Notes under the pieces: generated by a model
What the model was told of the DNA's origin: nothing
Databases searched by the model: none
The model's input: only the letters and a program-made list of their open reading frames with translations
Made by a program: the position numbers and the translations under genes
Source: Pseudonocardia sp.
GTDB lineage: Bacteria; Actinomycetota; Actinomycetes; Mycobacteriales; Pseudonocardiaceae
DNA: 43,188 nt
Direction: 5' to 3'
NCBI RefSeq assembly: GCF_025465255.1
Contig: NZ_JAODNI010000225.1
Span: forward strand, 1 to 43,188
Shown here: positions 8,500 to 20,793 of the stretch, one piece after another
Numbering within the stretch: the first letter of the stretch is position 1
Layout of the letters: each line of letters starts with the position of its first letter

Positions 8500-8849
8500 G
8501 GTCGTCCTCCGTCTTTCTTTTTCTGCAGTTCCGGCAGCGCGCGCGACGTGTGCGAACGCCGTCCCGCGGGCTTGCCCGCGGGGTCGGAAGCGAACGTACC
8601 CACGACCGGGTCACGCATGCCAACGGGGGTACCACCTGTGGGTTTGATGCCACAGGCCCTCGACGCGCCACCCGTCCGGGCGATATCACGGACGGCCGCG
8701 CGAATGCGTGACCGAACCGCCCGTTCGGCGACGAGTCCTGGCCTGTCGCCCCAATCCGGGCGGGCCCGACGTCCGGCGCGCGGCCGATCGGCGACGGGTG
8801 AACGGCCGGTGACGCTCCGCGGTCGGAGCGGCGACGCGACCGAGATCAC
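8500..8849. other. Non-coding stretch upstream of mihF
   Basis: No convincing gene was found on either strand. It must contain the mihF promoter. An imperfect inverted pair around GGGGGTACC/ACCTGTGGG near 8625-8645 is the only structure I noticed. The minus-strand open frame here reads on from the upstream response-regulator remnant and does not look like a protein in its own right. Confidence 0.4.
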
Positions 8850-9126
8850 GGGGGGATCTCCCGGCCGCCGTGCTGATGCCGCAGGTGCGTCGTCCGGGGA
8901 CGCGAGGGCCCGCAGCCGCGCAGGCGTCAGGTCCTTCCTTGTGGATGTAGGCGGCCGCGCCGCAGTCCGTGGCGTCCGCCGGCAGGTCGTCGACCGCGTA
9001 GGTGGACAGCACGACGACCGTGGTGCCCGGTTCGGCGGCGACGCGCTACCCGGCCACCAGCCCGACGACGGTGCGCGGCACCGTCCGGAAGGGGCGCTGG
9101 TCGTCCACGATCAGGACGTCCACCAC
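8850..9126 (-). pseudogene. Decayed response-regulator receiver gene
   Basis: A GTG at 9126 sits just after GGGGAGGTGA and begins MVDVLIVDDQRPFRTVPRT, a clear receiver-domain start with the acidic DD pair. The frame then meets TAG (9046-9048). About 40 codons expected in this family, including the phospho-acceptor Asp, are missing before PGTTVVVLSTYAVDDLPADA and CGAAAYIHKE. After KE one extra A near 8936 shifts the frame; reading through it gives DLTPARLRALASPDDAP, the expected C-terminal part. Three lesions make it non-functional. No partner histidine kinase is present. The 3' boundary is uncertain. Confidence 0.8.
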
Positions 9127-9311
9127 CGGCTCACCTCCCCGACTTCCCGCGGGGCGCCCCCACGGCCGTGCCGTTCAGCGCGCCGGGCCCGGCGCGGGCG
9201 ACCAGCGTCGCCGCCGGCCGATCCCGTCGCCAGGTGCCACCATCCCCACCGTTCGCGTGAGCGTCCGCGGCCCCGGCGTTGCGCTGAACGGCTCAACGAC
9301 TCGGGCAGGGC

Positions 9312-10141
9312 TCAGCGGGCGGCGGAGAAGGCCTGGTCCAGGTCGTCGCGGGTCACGGCCGCGGCCGCCCGGATCGCCGAGGGCTGCGGGCCCGCCTTCA
9401 GCAGCGAACGCGAGGCCGCGGGCAGGACGAGCCCGGAGACGCCCGCGAAACACCGCGCGACGTCCTCCGCGGTGGCACCCTGGGCCCCGAGGCCCGGGGC
9501 CAGCACCGCGCCGTTCAGGGCCTGCAGGGACAGCCCGTGGTCCGCCGTCGCACCGACCACCACCCCCACGTCGCCGAGCGGCTCGGCACCGGCGTTGCGG
9601 GCCGACGCGCCGTCGACCACGGCCTGGGCCACCGAGCGCTCCGCGAGGGTCGCCTGCTGGACCTCCGCGCCCTCGGGGTTCGAGGTGCGGGCGAGCACGA
9701 AGACCCCGCGTCCGGCGTCCCGGGCCCGGCGCAGCGCCGGGTCCAGGGAGCCGAAGCCGAGGTACGGCGACAGCGTCACCGCGTCCGCGCCGAGCGGCGC
9801 ACCGATGCCCAGGTACGCGTCCGCGTAGCCGTCCATCGTCGAGCCGATGTCCCCGCGCTTGACGTCCAGCAGGCTCAGCGTGCGGGTCCCGGCCAGGTCC
9901 GCGAGCAGTCGCTCGAGGACCGCGATCCCCCGCGAGCCGTGCCGTTCGAAGAACGCCGACTGCGGCTTCACGATCGCGACGTGCCCGGCGAACGCCTCGA
10001 CGCAGGCGTCGGCGAAGCGGGCGAGCCCGTCCGCGTCGTCGGTGAGCCCCCACTCGGCCAGCAGGCCGGGGTGCGGGTCGATACCCGCACAGAGGGGCCC
10101 GAGCTCCCGGACGGCGGCGGCCAGCCGGGTCCCGAAGGAGC

Positions 10142-10145
<4 letters not shown>
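9312..10145 (-). CDS. pyrF: Orotidine 5'-phosphate decarboxylase
   Basis: 277 aa, the larger type-2 form typical of actinobacteria. It converts OMP to UMP, the last step of the pathway. The catalytic Lys-Asp array is seen in LLDVKRGDIGSTMDGYADAY; the substrate-binding end is GAQGATAEDVARCF followed by VLPAASRSLL. The N-terminus MSSFGTRLAAAVRELGPLCAGIDPH is usual. The start is a GTG at 10145, overlapping the carB stop (GTGA). It is the last gene of the pyr operon. Confidence 0.95.
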
Positions 10146-13542
<3,397 letters not shown>

Positions 13543-13543
<1 letters not shown>

Positions 13544-14847
13544 CAGACGTTCTCCCCGGTGCTGTCGGTGCTGGTGGTCTCGGCGCTGGTGTGGGTGCCG
13601 GTGTCGGTGTCGGTGTCGGTGTCGGGGATGCTCGACGGGTTCGTGTCGGGCAGCTCGACCACGGCCTCGCCGAGCAGGCGGTGCCGGCCCCCGCCGTCCG
13701 GCTCCGGGTCGTGGGTGACCGGGTGGTCCGCCATGAGCTGGACGAACCGGTCGAAGAGGTCCGCGGCGTCGTGCGGGCCCGCGGCGGCCTCGGGGTGGTA
13801 CTGGACGCTGAACGCCGGGAACTCCAGGCCCGCCAGGCCCTCGACGCAGCCGTCGTTCGGGCAGGTGTGGCTGATCACGGCCCGGCCGTACGGGGTCGCG
13901 AACTCCTCCCCCGCCGTGCCCTCGACCGCGAAGCCGTGGTTCTGCGAGGTGATCGCCACCTTGCCGGTGGCGTGCTCGATCACCGGGACGTTGATGCCGC
14001 GGTGGCCGTAGCGGAGCTTGTAGGTGCCGCGGCCCAGCGCGCGGCCGAGGATCTGGTTGCCGAAGCAGATGCCGAACAGCGGGATCCGCAGGTTCAGGAT
14101 CTCCTGGGTCAGCGCGACCGGGACGTCGGCCGTCGCCGGGTCCCCGGGGCCGTTGGAAAGGAACACGCCGTCGGGGCGCACCGCCAGGACGTCGCTCAGC
14201 GCGGAGTCCGCGGGCAGCACGTGCACCTCGATGCCGCGGGCCGCGAGCATCCGCGGGGTGTTCGACTTGATCCCGACGTCCAGCGCGGCGACGGTGAACC
14301 TCTTGTCCCCCACCGCCTCGATGACGTAGGGCTGCCTCGTGGTGACGGCGCCGTAGAGGTCCGCGCCCTCCATGCCCGGGCTCTCCCGCACCTTCTCGAC
14401 CAGCACGTCGTCCGCGGCCAGGGCCTCCCCGGAGAACACCCCGGCGCGCATCGCGCCGCGCTCGCGCAGGTGGCGCACCAGCGCGCGGGTGTCGATCCCG
14501 GCGACGCCGACCACCCCGTTGTCGCGCAGCGCGTCCTCGAGCGAACCCGTTGCGCGCCAGTTGGAGGAGCGACGGGCGGGGTCCCGCACCGCGTACCCGG
14601 CGACCTGGATCCGCCCGGACTCGTCGTCCTCGTCGTTCCAGCCGGTGTTGCCGATCTGCGGCGCCGTCTGCACCACGATCTGGCGGTGGTACGACGGGTC
14701 GGTCAGGGTCTCCTGGTATCCGGTCATGCCGGTGGTGAAGACGGCCTCGCCGAGGGTCTCGCCGGTCGCGCCGTACGCCTCGCCCCGGAAGATCCGCCCG
14801 TCCTCGAGGACGAGCACCGCCTCGTTGGTCACAGCGTCGCCATTCAC
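13543..14847 (-). CDS. carA: Carbamoyl phosphate synthase small (glutaminase) subunit
   Basis: 434 aa; the family is normally about 375-400. It hydrolyses glutamine and passes ammonia to CarB. The N-terminal domain starts VLVLEDGRIFRGEAYG. The class I glutamine amidotransferase domain shows the nucleophile in FGICFGNQILGRALG, ITSQNHGFAV, and the catalytic His-Glu in VQYHPEAAAGPHD. After the amidotransferase domain there is a low-complexity tail, DTDTDTDTGTHTSAETTS, made by a hexanucleotide repeat. The GTG start at 14847 overlaps the pyrC stop; a GTG five codons on is an alternative. Confidence 0.95.
13594..13623 (-). repeat. Hexanucleotide repeat in the carA tail
   Basis: Four perfect GGTGTC units (13600-13623), preceded by one GGTGCC, encode alternating Asp-Thr in the carA C-terminus. 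In-frame slippage would lengthen or shorten the tail without breaking the protein. Confidence 0.85.
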
Positions 14848-16148
14848 AGGGCAACCTTTCCGTCCCGGGCCGTGATCCGGCCACGGAGAATCGTCGCGAC
14901 CACCGCACCGGGCAGCCGCATTCCTTCGTACGGCGTGTTCGCCGCCTTGCTCGCCAGCGCGGCGCCGCGGACCGTCCACTGCGCGTCCGGGTCCACCAGC
15001 GCGAACGTCGCGGGCTCGCCCACCGCGATCGGCCGGCCCTGGTCCGGCAGCGACCCGATCTCCGCGGGCCGCTCGGACAGCACCCGCGCGACGCCGTGCC
15101 AGTCCAGCAGGCCCGGCTCGACCATGGTGTGGACCAGGACCGAGAACGCGGTCTGCAGGCCCAGCATGCCCGGCTTGGCCGCGGCCCACTCGGTGTCCTT
15201 GTACTGCGACGCGTGCGGCGCGTGGTCCGTGGCGACGACGTCGATCACGCCCTCGGCCAGCGCCTCGCGCATCGCCTGCGTGTCCCCGGCCGTGCGCAGC
15301 GGCGGGTTGACCTTGTTGACGGGGTCGTAGCTGGTCAACCGGCCGTCGGTGAGCAGCAGGTGGTGCGGGGTGACCTCGGCGCTGACCCGCACGCCAGCCG
15401 CCTTCGCCGCTCGCAGCACCGCGATCGTGTGCGCCGACGAGACGTGGCAGACGTGCAGTGCGGCCCCGGCCTCGCGGGCCAGCGCGCAGTCCCGGGCGAC
15501 CACGGTCTCCTCGGCGGTCGCGGGCCAGCCGGTCAGGCCCAGCCGGGACGCGACGGCGCCCTCGTGCGCCTGGGCGCCACCGGTCAGCCGGTGGTCCTCG
15601 GCGTGCTGCGCGACGACGACGTCCAGCGAGGACGCGTACTCCAACGCGCGCCGCATGATCAGCGGGTCGTTCACGCAGCGGCCGTCGTCGGAGAACATCC
15701 GGACCCGGGCGCGGGAGCGGGCCATCGTGCCGAGCTCGGCGAGCTTCTCGCCCTTCAGCCCCACGGTGACGGCGCCGACCGGGTGGACGTCGACGAGGCC
15801 GATCTCCTCGCCGCGCCGCCGGACATGCTCGACGACGACCTCGGTGTCCGCCACCGGGTCCGTGTTCGGCATGGCGAAGACGGCGGTGAAACCGCCCAGC
15901 GCCGCCGCGTGCGAGCCGGTCTCGATGGTCTCGGACTCCTCGCCGCCCGGCTCGCGCAGGTGCACGTGCAGGTCGACGAAGCCGGGCAGCAGGACGTGCC
16001 CGCCGGCGTCGAACGTCTCGGTCCCCGCGGGGGCGGTGAGCCCGGTGCCGATCTCGGTGACGACGCCGTCGGAGACCAGCAGGTCCGTCGCGTCCTCCCC
16101 GTACGGCCTGGCATTTCTGATCAACAGGTTGTCGGTGGTCTGGGTCAT
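14844..16148 (-). CDS. pyrC: Dihydroorotase
   Basis: 434 aa, class I type. It closes carbamoyl-aspartate to dihydroorotate. The metal-binding start DLHVHLREPGGEESETIETG (HxH and the LREPG signature) is near residues 58-77. AMPNTDP, VCHVSSAHT, VTPHHLLL and the catalytic ATDHAPH are all present. The start is an ATG at 16148, four-base overlap with pyrB; the end overlaps carA. The length and active-site set indicate a catalytic enzyme, not an inactive partner of PyrB. Confidence 0.96.
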   Translation of the reverse strand: MTQTTDNLLIRNARPYGEDATDLLVSDGVVTEIGTGLTAPAGTETFDAGGHVLLPGFVDLHVHLREPGGEESETIETGSHAAALGGFTAVFAMPNTDPVADTEVVVEHVRRRGEEIGLVDVHPVGAVTVGLKGEKLAELGTMARSRARVRMFSDDGRCVNDPLIMRRALEYASSLDVVVAQHAEDHRLTGGAQAHEGAVASRLGLTGWPATAEETVVARDCALAREAGAALHVCHVSSAHTIAVLRAAKAAGVRVSAEVTPHHLLLTDGRLTSYDPVNKVNPPLRTAGDTQAMREALAEGVIDVVATDHAPHASQYKDTEWAAAKPGMLGLQTAFSVLVHTMVEPGLLDWHGVARVLSERPAEIGSLPDQGRPIAVGEPATFALVDPDAQWTVRGAALASKAANTPYEGMRLPGAVVATILRGRITARDGKVAL

Positions 16149-17089
16149 TCGGGAGCTCCGGCAAGCAGGTGGTAGAGGACGGCCATCCGCACGTGCACGC
16201 CGTTGCGCACCTGGGCGAGGACCGCGGAGGACGGCGAGTCCGCCACGGCGGGGGCGATCTCCATGCCGCGCACCATCGGCCCGGGGTGCAGCACGGGGGC
16301 GTTCTCCGGCAGCAGCGCCTGGCGCGCCTCGGAGAGCCCGTAGCCCACCGCGTACTCGCGGGCGGAGGGGAAGAAGCCGCCGTGCATGCGCTCGGCCTGC
16401 ACGCGCAGCATCATCACGGCGTCCAGGGCGGGCAGCTCGGCGTCGAGCTCGTGGGAGACCCGGCAGGGCCATTCGCGCACGCCGACGGGCAGCAGCGTGG
16501 GCGGCGCGATCAGCACCACCTCGGCGCCCAGCGTGGCGAGCAGGAGCACGTTGGAGCGGGCGACCCGGCTGTGCAGGACGTCGCCGACGATCCCGATCCG
16601 CCGGCCCGCCACCGACCCGAGGCGCTCGCGCAGCGTCGCGGCGTCGAGCAGCGCCTGGGTGGGGTGCTCGTGGGTGCCGTCGCCTGCGTTGACCACCGAC
16701 GTCGACGTCCCCGTCGTGCCGGCGTCCCGGTCCGCCCAGCCCGCGATCCGGTGCGCCGCACCGGAGGCCGGGTGCCGGACGATCACGCAGTCCGCGCCCA
16801 TCGAGGACAGGGTGCGGGAGGTGTCCCGCAGCGACTCGCCCTTGGAGACCGACGAGCCCTTGGCGCTGACGTTGATCGTGTCCGCGCTCATCCACTTGCC
16901 TGCGATCTCGAAGGAGACGCGGGTGCGGGTGGAGTCCTCGTAGAACAACGTGACGACCGTGCGTCCGCGCAGCGTGGGCAGCTTGCGGACCTCGCGGCCG
17001 AGCAGAGCCTGCTTGAGGCGGTCCGCCGTGTCCAGCAGGCCGGTGGCCGCGGCCGCGTCGAGGTCGGCGACGGAGAGCAGATGCCTCAC
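16145..17089 (-). CDS. pyrB: Aspartate carbamoyltransferase catalytic subunit
   Basis: 314 aa. It condenses carbamoyl phosphate with aspartate. The carbamoyl-phosphate motif FYEDSTRTRVSFE and the aspartate-side motifs GDGTHEHPTQALLD and HPGPMVRGMEI are intact. A lid with Ser-Lys appears in NVSAKGSSVSKGES. No regulatory subunit gene (pyrI) is near, as is normal for actinobacteria. The start GTG at 17089 overlaps the pyrR stop. Confidence 0.96.
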   Translation of the reverse strand: MRHLLSVADLDAAAATGLLDTADRLKQALLGREVRKLPTLRGRTVVTLFYEDSTRTRVSFEIAGKWMSADTINVSAKGSSVSKGESLRDTSRTLSSMGADCVIVRHPASGAAHRIAGWADRDAGTTGTSTSVVNAGDGTHEHPTQALLDAATLRERLGSVAGRRIGIVGDVLHSRVARSNVLLLATLGAEVVLIAPPTLLPVGVREWPCRVSHELDAELPALDAVMMLRVQAERMHGGFFPSAREYAVGYGLSEARQALLPENAPVLHPGPMVRGMEIAPAVADSPSSAVLAQVRNGVHVRMAVLYHLLAGAPE

Positions 17090-17730
17090 GCCGGGTCGGC
17101 TCCTTCCGTGAATTCGGTGTCCCCGACGACCGGGCGCTCCTCGCCCGGGGCCCGCGCGATCTGCACGGCGTCGCGCCCGTCGTGCTCGGCGAGCAGGACG
17201 TGGATCGCCTCGGCGCGGGCGGTGGGGACGTTCTTGCCGACGTAGTCCGCCCGGATGGGCAGCTCGCGGTGCCCGCGGTCGACCAGGACGGCGAGCTGGA
17301 CCGCTCGCGGGCGACCCTCGTCCCGCAGGGCGTCCAGCGCGGCGCGGGTGGTGCGGCCGGACATCAGGACGTCGTCGACGAGCACGACGAGCTTGTCGTC
17401 CACCCCGCCCTCGGGCACCGCGGTGTCCTCGAGCGCACGGGCGGGCCGGCGGCGCAGGTCGTCGCGGTAGAGGGTCGCGTCGACGGAGCCGACCGCGGGG
17501 GCGGCGCCGCTGAACTCGGTGATCGCTGCCGCGAGACGACGGGCCAGGATGGCGCCGCGGGTGGGGATGCCGAGCAGGACGAGGTCCTCGGCGTTCGCCG
17601 GACCGAAGGCCGTCTTCTCGATGATCTGGTGCGCGATCCGCGCGATGGTGCGGGTGACGTCCGCGGCGCTGAGCAGTTCCCGGACGGGAGGCTGCGCGCC
17701 CTCGGCGTCCCCGCGGCGGGCTGTCGCCAC
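17086..17730 (-). CDS. pyrR: PyrR bifunctional regulator / uracil phosphoribosyltransferase
   Basis: 214 aa, somewhat long because of N- and C-terminal extensions. It binds pyr mRNA when UMP is high and has weak UPRTase activity. The PRPP-binding loop VVLVDDVLMSGRTTRAALD is present near residues 115-133. The fold start RTIARIAHQIIEK and GIPTRGAILARRLA fit PyrR. It is first in the operon, so it controls its own synthesis and that of pyrBC-carAB-pyrF. The GTG start follows AAGGAG, which lies inside the PyrR-binding hairpin described next. Confidence 0.95.
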   Translation of the reverse strand: MATARRGDAEGAQPPVRELLSAADVTRTIARIAHQIIEKTAFGPANAEDLVLLGIPTRGAILARRLAAAITEFSGAAPAVGSVDATLYRDDLRRRPARALEDTAVPEGGVDDKLVVLVDDVLMSGRTTRAALDALRDEGRPRAVQLAVLVDRGHRELPIRADYVGKNVPTARAEAIHVLLAEHDGRDAVQIARAPGEERPVVGDTEFTEGADPA

Positions 17731-17738
17731 GAGGTGTG

Positions 17739-17775
17739 CTCCTTCCCCGCCTCACCGGACGGGCCTTAAAGGATG
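17739..17775 (-). promoter_or_regulatory. PyrR-binding leader hairpin overlapping the pyrR ribosome binding site
   Basis: Read on the minus strand, 17772 to 17741 gives CCTTTAAGGCCCG then TCCGGTGAGGCGGGGAAGG. This matches the known PyrR binding-loop pattern (CCTTTAA at the base, TCC-RGAGGC in the loop, GGGAAGG closing). The GGAAGGAG ribosome binding site forms the 3' arm. The geometry suggests that PyrR-UMP binding hides the ribosome binding site, that is, translational repression as proposed for mycobacteria. No terminator was seen in the leader. Confidence 0.8.
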
Positions 17776-17798
17776 TGTCTGCCGTGTTTCCGTTCGCG

Positions 17799-17804
17799 AC
17801 TCTA
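17799..17804 (-). promoter_or_regulatory. Candidate -10 element for the pyr operon
   Basis: On the minus strand TAGAGT fits the actinobacterial -10 pattern TAnnnT. Transcription would start near 17792 and give a leader of about 60 nt containing the PyrR hairpin. No consensus -35 is visible 17 bp upstream, so the call is tentative. Confidence 0.4.
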
Positions 17805-18307
17805 GCAAGGCGCCCGACCCGGCCCGGCGCCGGTCCGTGATCACGGGCCCGTCACGATCGGGCAACGCCCGTGCGTCGGTCTGCGGGGGCCCGACGGGGC
17901 GGCGAGGCGATGATCACGCCTACGGTGCGGCGTCGGGAGGACGTCCCGGGACTGCGTCACACCCACTCGTGCCCCGTTCGTCACAGCGTTGCCGCAGATA
18001 GTCGCGGTTCTCGGCGTAGCGCGTGATCCGTACCGCCGTCGAGGGACAAGGGCTCATCCTTCTGAGTGGAGTACGGCGTGTTGACCCCCGTACGGGGTGG
18101 CCCGGCTTGACCTGCGGCGCTGCTGCAGCGGAGGATTACTCTCCGTATTGAAAGCCGGTGACGAGGTGGCCGCGGCAGCGGGGGGCACCGCCTTCGTCGA
18201 CACCTCTCGCACGGACCGGTCCGCCGCACCGGCGGCCGGTGCCCGCGATTCGCACGACACGGTCCGGTCGGCCCGCGACCGGACGACAAGAATGAGGAGA
18301 TCGCCAG
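17805..18307. other. Divergent intergenic region between pyrR and bldD
   Basis: About 500 bp without a convincing gene. It must hold the bldD promoter. TTGACC occurs near 18083 and 18109, but no -10 at good spacing follows. CCCCCGTACGGGG near 18087 is a short palindrome. GAGGAG at 18294 is the bldD ribosome binding site. The plus-strand open frame through this region is out of frame with bldD and has no family features. Confidence 0.4.
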
Positions 18308-18799
18308 ATGGGCGACTACGCCAAGGCGCTCGGGAGCAAGCTCCGGGCCATCCGGCAGCAGCAGGGGCTGTCGCTGCACGGCGTCGAGCAGAAGTCGGGG
18401 GGCCGCTGGAAGGCGGTCGTCGTCGGCTCCTACGAGCGCGGCGACCGGGCAGTCACCGTACAGAAGCTGGCCGAGCTGGCCGACTTCTACGGCGTGCCGG
18501 TCGCCGAGCTCCTGCCCGAGGGCCGCGTGCCCTCCGGCTCCGAGCCGGCCACCAAGATCGTGATCAACCTGGAGCGGCTGCAACAGCTCCCCGCCGACAA
18601 GGTGGGCCCGCTGGCCCGCTACGCGGCCGCCATCCAGAGCCAGCGCGGCGACTACAACGGCAAGGTCCTGTCCATCAGGGCCGAGGACCTGCGGTCGCTC
18701 GCGATCATCTACGACATGACACCCGGTGAGCTTACCGACCAGCTCATCGACTGGGGCGTCCTGCCCCCCGAGGCCCGACCGGTCCACCGGGCCGAGTAG
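18308..18799 (+). CDS. bldD: BldD developmental master regulator
   Basis: 163 aa. It is a transcription factor that represses development genes when dimerised by tetrameric cyclic di-GMP. The N-terminal XRE-type HTH (residues about 5-70) contains KLRAIRQQQGLSLHGVEQKS and GRWKAVVVGSYERGDRAVTV. The C-terminal domain keeps the c-di-GMP signature RGD-x8-RxxD: R113-G114-D115, then R124 and D127 in the sequence RGDYNGKVLSIRAED. The start is an ATG after GAGGAG. It is divergent from pyrR, a common neighbourhood in actinobacteria. Confidence 0.95.
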   Translation: MGDYAKALGSKLRAIRQQQGLSLHGVEQKSGGRWKAVVVGSYERGDRAVTVQKLAELADFYGVPVAELLPEGRVPSGSEPATKIVINLERLQQLPADKVGPLARYAAAIQSQRGDYNGKVLSIRAEDLRSLAIIYDMTPGELTDQLIDWGVLPPEARPVHRAE

Positions 18800-18852
18800 C
18801 CACGGAACGGCCGCGCTCCTGGGGAAGGGTGGCGCGACCCGCAGCAGGAATC

Positions 18853-18892
18853 GACGAACGGCGGTGGTCCCCCGGGACCACCGCCGTTCGTC
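18853..18892. terminator. Perfect 19-bp hairpin after bldD
   Basis: GACGAACGGCGGTGGTCCC (18853-18871) is followed by CC and its exact complement (18874-18892). It lies between the stops of convergent bldD and tesB and probably serves both. There is no T-tract, as is usual in actinobacteria. The perfect palindrome has a very small loop, so a few inner pairs would open. Confidence 0.8.
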
Positions 18893-18895
18893 GTG

Positions 18896-19711
18896 TCAGC
18901 GCTCCTTGCGGAACAACGTCTCCTGGGTGAGGCTCGCGCCGATCCGCCCGCCCCGGTCCCGCACGGTGCCGGTGTACCAGCCGCGGCCCGCGGAGACGGT
19001 GTGCGGCACCAGGTCCACCAGCGCCCAGTCGTCGAGCCGGATCGGCCGGTGGAACCAGACGGCGTGGTCCAGGCTCGACCCCGTGCGCCACGTGCCGTCG
19101 TGCAGCGGGGCCAGCCCGGTGAGGATGTCCGAGAGGTAGGTCAGCACGCAGGCCTGGGTCAGCGGGTCCGGCGGGAGGTCCTGGGTGCACCGGGCCCAGA
19201 ACCGCGTCGGCCACTGGACGCCCGGGAACGGCTGCTTCGGCAGCCGGCCCTCCATCGAGAACAGCCGGGGCGGCGTAAAGGCCTGCTGCTCGCGCGGGTC
19301 CCCGGCGTCGATCGGGGGGTCGAACTGCCGGTCCAGCCCCTCCTCGGCGACGTGGAACGAGGCGGACATGTTGAAGATGACCTCGCCGTTCTGGATCGCG
19401 ACCACCCGGCGGGCGGAGAACGACCGGCCGTCCCGGTCCCGGTAGACGCGGAAGAGCGTGGGCCGCGACGCGTCGCCGCCGCGCAGGTAGTAGCCGTGCA
19501 GCGAGTGCGGCGACCGGTCCTCGTCGACCGTCCGGCCGGCGGCCAGCAGCGCCTGCGCCGCCACCTGTCCGCCGTAGAGCGCCCACTGCTCCTCGAAGAC
19601 GGTGGTGGCCCGGAAGAGGTCCCGCTCGAGCGGTTCGAGGGTCAGCAGGTCCAGCAGGGTGGGATCGGCGACCGCCTCCGCGGGCGGGTGCGTCGGTGGG
19701 TACGTCATCAC
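18896..19711 (-). CDS. tesB: Acyl-CoA thioesterase II (TesB type)
   Basis: 271 aa. It hydrolyses acyl-CoAs to free acids and CoA. It has the double hot-dog architecture: the first half contains LFRATTVFEEQWALYGGQVA and HSLHGYYLRGGD, the second SSLDHAVWFHRPIRLDDWAL with the conserved Asp-His, and GRGWYTGTVRDRGGRIGASL near the end. Its GTG start at 19711 overlaps the stop of the upstream hydrolase; an ATG is next. The overlap suggests a two-gene operon. Natural substrate unknown. Confidence 0.9.
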   Translation of the reverse strand: MMTYPPTHPPAEAVADPTLLDLLTLEPLERDLFRATTVFEEQWALYGGQVAAQALLAAGRTVDEDRSPHSLHGYYLRGGDASRPTLFRVYRDRDGRSFSARRVVAIQNGEVIFNMSASFHVAEEGLDRQFDPPIDAGDPREQQAFTPPRLFSMEGRLPKQPFPGVQWPTRFWARCTQDLPPDPLTQACVLTYLSDILTGLAPLHDGTWRTGSSLDHAVWFHRPIRLDDWALVDLVPHTVSAGRGWYTGTVRDRGGRIGASLTQETLFRKER

Positions 19712-20604
19712 CGGGACACCGTCGCATCCGGACGCGCCGCGTGGGAGTGCTGCCAGTCACCCAACAGGGTACGCAGCCCCGTGACCAGCGCGATGGGGTT
19801 GTCGATCATCACGTGATGGGCGGCCGTCGGGATCTCCACCACCGGTACCCCGCGGCCCAGCTTGTCCACGATCATCTCGCCCATGTCCGCCGGGACCAGC
19901 CCGTGCTCCGCCCGGAAGAGCGCGACCCGGCACCCGGGGACGTCCAGGTCCCCGGGCTCCAGCGGGCGCCGGTTGAAGACCACCGGGTCGAACTTCCAGG
20001 CCCAGCCGTCGTCGAGCCGCCGGACGGAGTGCTCGGCGATGTGCGCGGTCACGTACGGCAGCGCGACCTCCTGTGCGGGGACCGCCCGGAACCGCGCGAC
20101 CGCCTCCTCACGGGTGGCGTACCGCTTCAGCGGACCGAACGCCCGCCGCTCGCGGGCCGCGATGTCCTCGGGCGGCTGGTCCCGCACCGGCGTGTCGATC
20201 GCGACCGCACCGGCGAGACGGTCGCCGAACCGCTGTGCGGCGACGAGGGCGACCATCCCGCCCATGCTGTGCCCCACGACCACCGGCCGCGTCCCGGCCC
20301 CGGCCGCGTCCGCAGCGGCCAGGGTCTCCTCCGCCCAGACGTCGAGCGTGTAGTGCGGCCGGCGCCCGGAGTCTCCGTGCCCGGTGAGGTCCAGCGCGAC
20401 GACGCGGCGCCCGGCCGGCTCGGCGAGCAGCGGCGCGACGTGGTCCCACCAGCGTGAATGCGCGGCACCGCCGTGGACCAGCACCAGGCCGTCGCCGGGC
20501 GGACCCCACGCGCGGAAGCGCACGGGGGCGCCGGAGACCCGGACCTCGCCGACGTCCGCCTCGGCTTCCAGGGCGGCACGGAACCAGGCGGGGGTGGTGG
20601 CCAC
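19708..20604 (-). CDS. Alpha/beta-fold hydrolase
   Basis: 298 aa. Family features: oxyanion region LVLVHGGAAHSRWWDHV, strand ALDLTGHGDSG, nucleophile elbow VVGHSMGGMVAL (Ser near residue 116), and the C-terminal catalytic His in IPTAAHHVMIDNP. The acid is probably the Asp or Glu in FRAEHGLVPAD. The cap region (about 150-215) is variable, so the substrate cannot be predicted. The start is a GTG with GAGGAGG ten bases upstream. It is probably co-transcribed with tesB and divergent from the LigD-like gene. Confidence 0.85.
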   Translation of the reverse strand: MATTPAWFRAALEAEADVGEVRVSGAPVRFRAWGPPGDGLVLVHGGAAHSRWWDHVAPLLAEPAGRRVVALDLTGHGDSGRRPHYTLDVWAEETLAAADAAGAGTRPVVVGHSMGGMVALVAAQRFGDRLAGAVAIDTPVRDQPPEDIAARERRAFGPLKRYATREEAVARFRAVPAQEVALPYVTAHIAEHSVRRLDDGWAWKFDPVVFNRRPLEPGDLDVPGCRVALFRAEHGLVPADMGEMIVDKLGRGVPVVEIPTAAHHVMIDNPIALVTGLRTLLGDWQHSHAARPDATVSR

Positions 20605-20793
20605 GGGTGGTGTCCTCCTCGGGAGCGATCACGCGGACGCGTTCGGGCGCGGACGTTACGGCAACGGCGTGCTCCGGCAGGTGCTGACGAACCGTCCTCT
20701 CCCGCAGGGTCGGCGTCCGTCCCGCGCGGCGAGAACACGCGGGTCCTTCCGCACGTGTGGCCCACCGGACGGGATCGGTGGTAGGACGTCGCC

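Noticed and set aside
18097..18729. A 210-codon plus-strand frame starting before bldD
   Set aside because: It overlaps bldD in another frame and has no recognisable domain; the bldD frame has a ribosome binding site and all family motifs.
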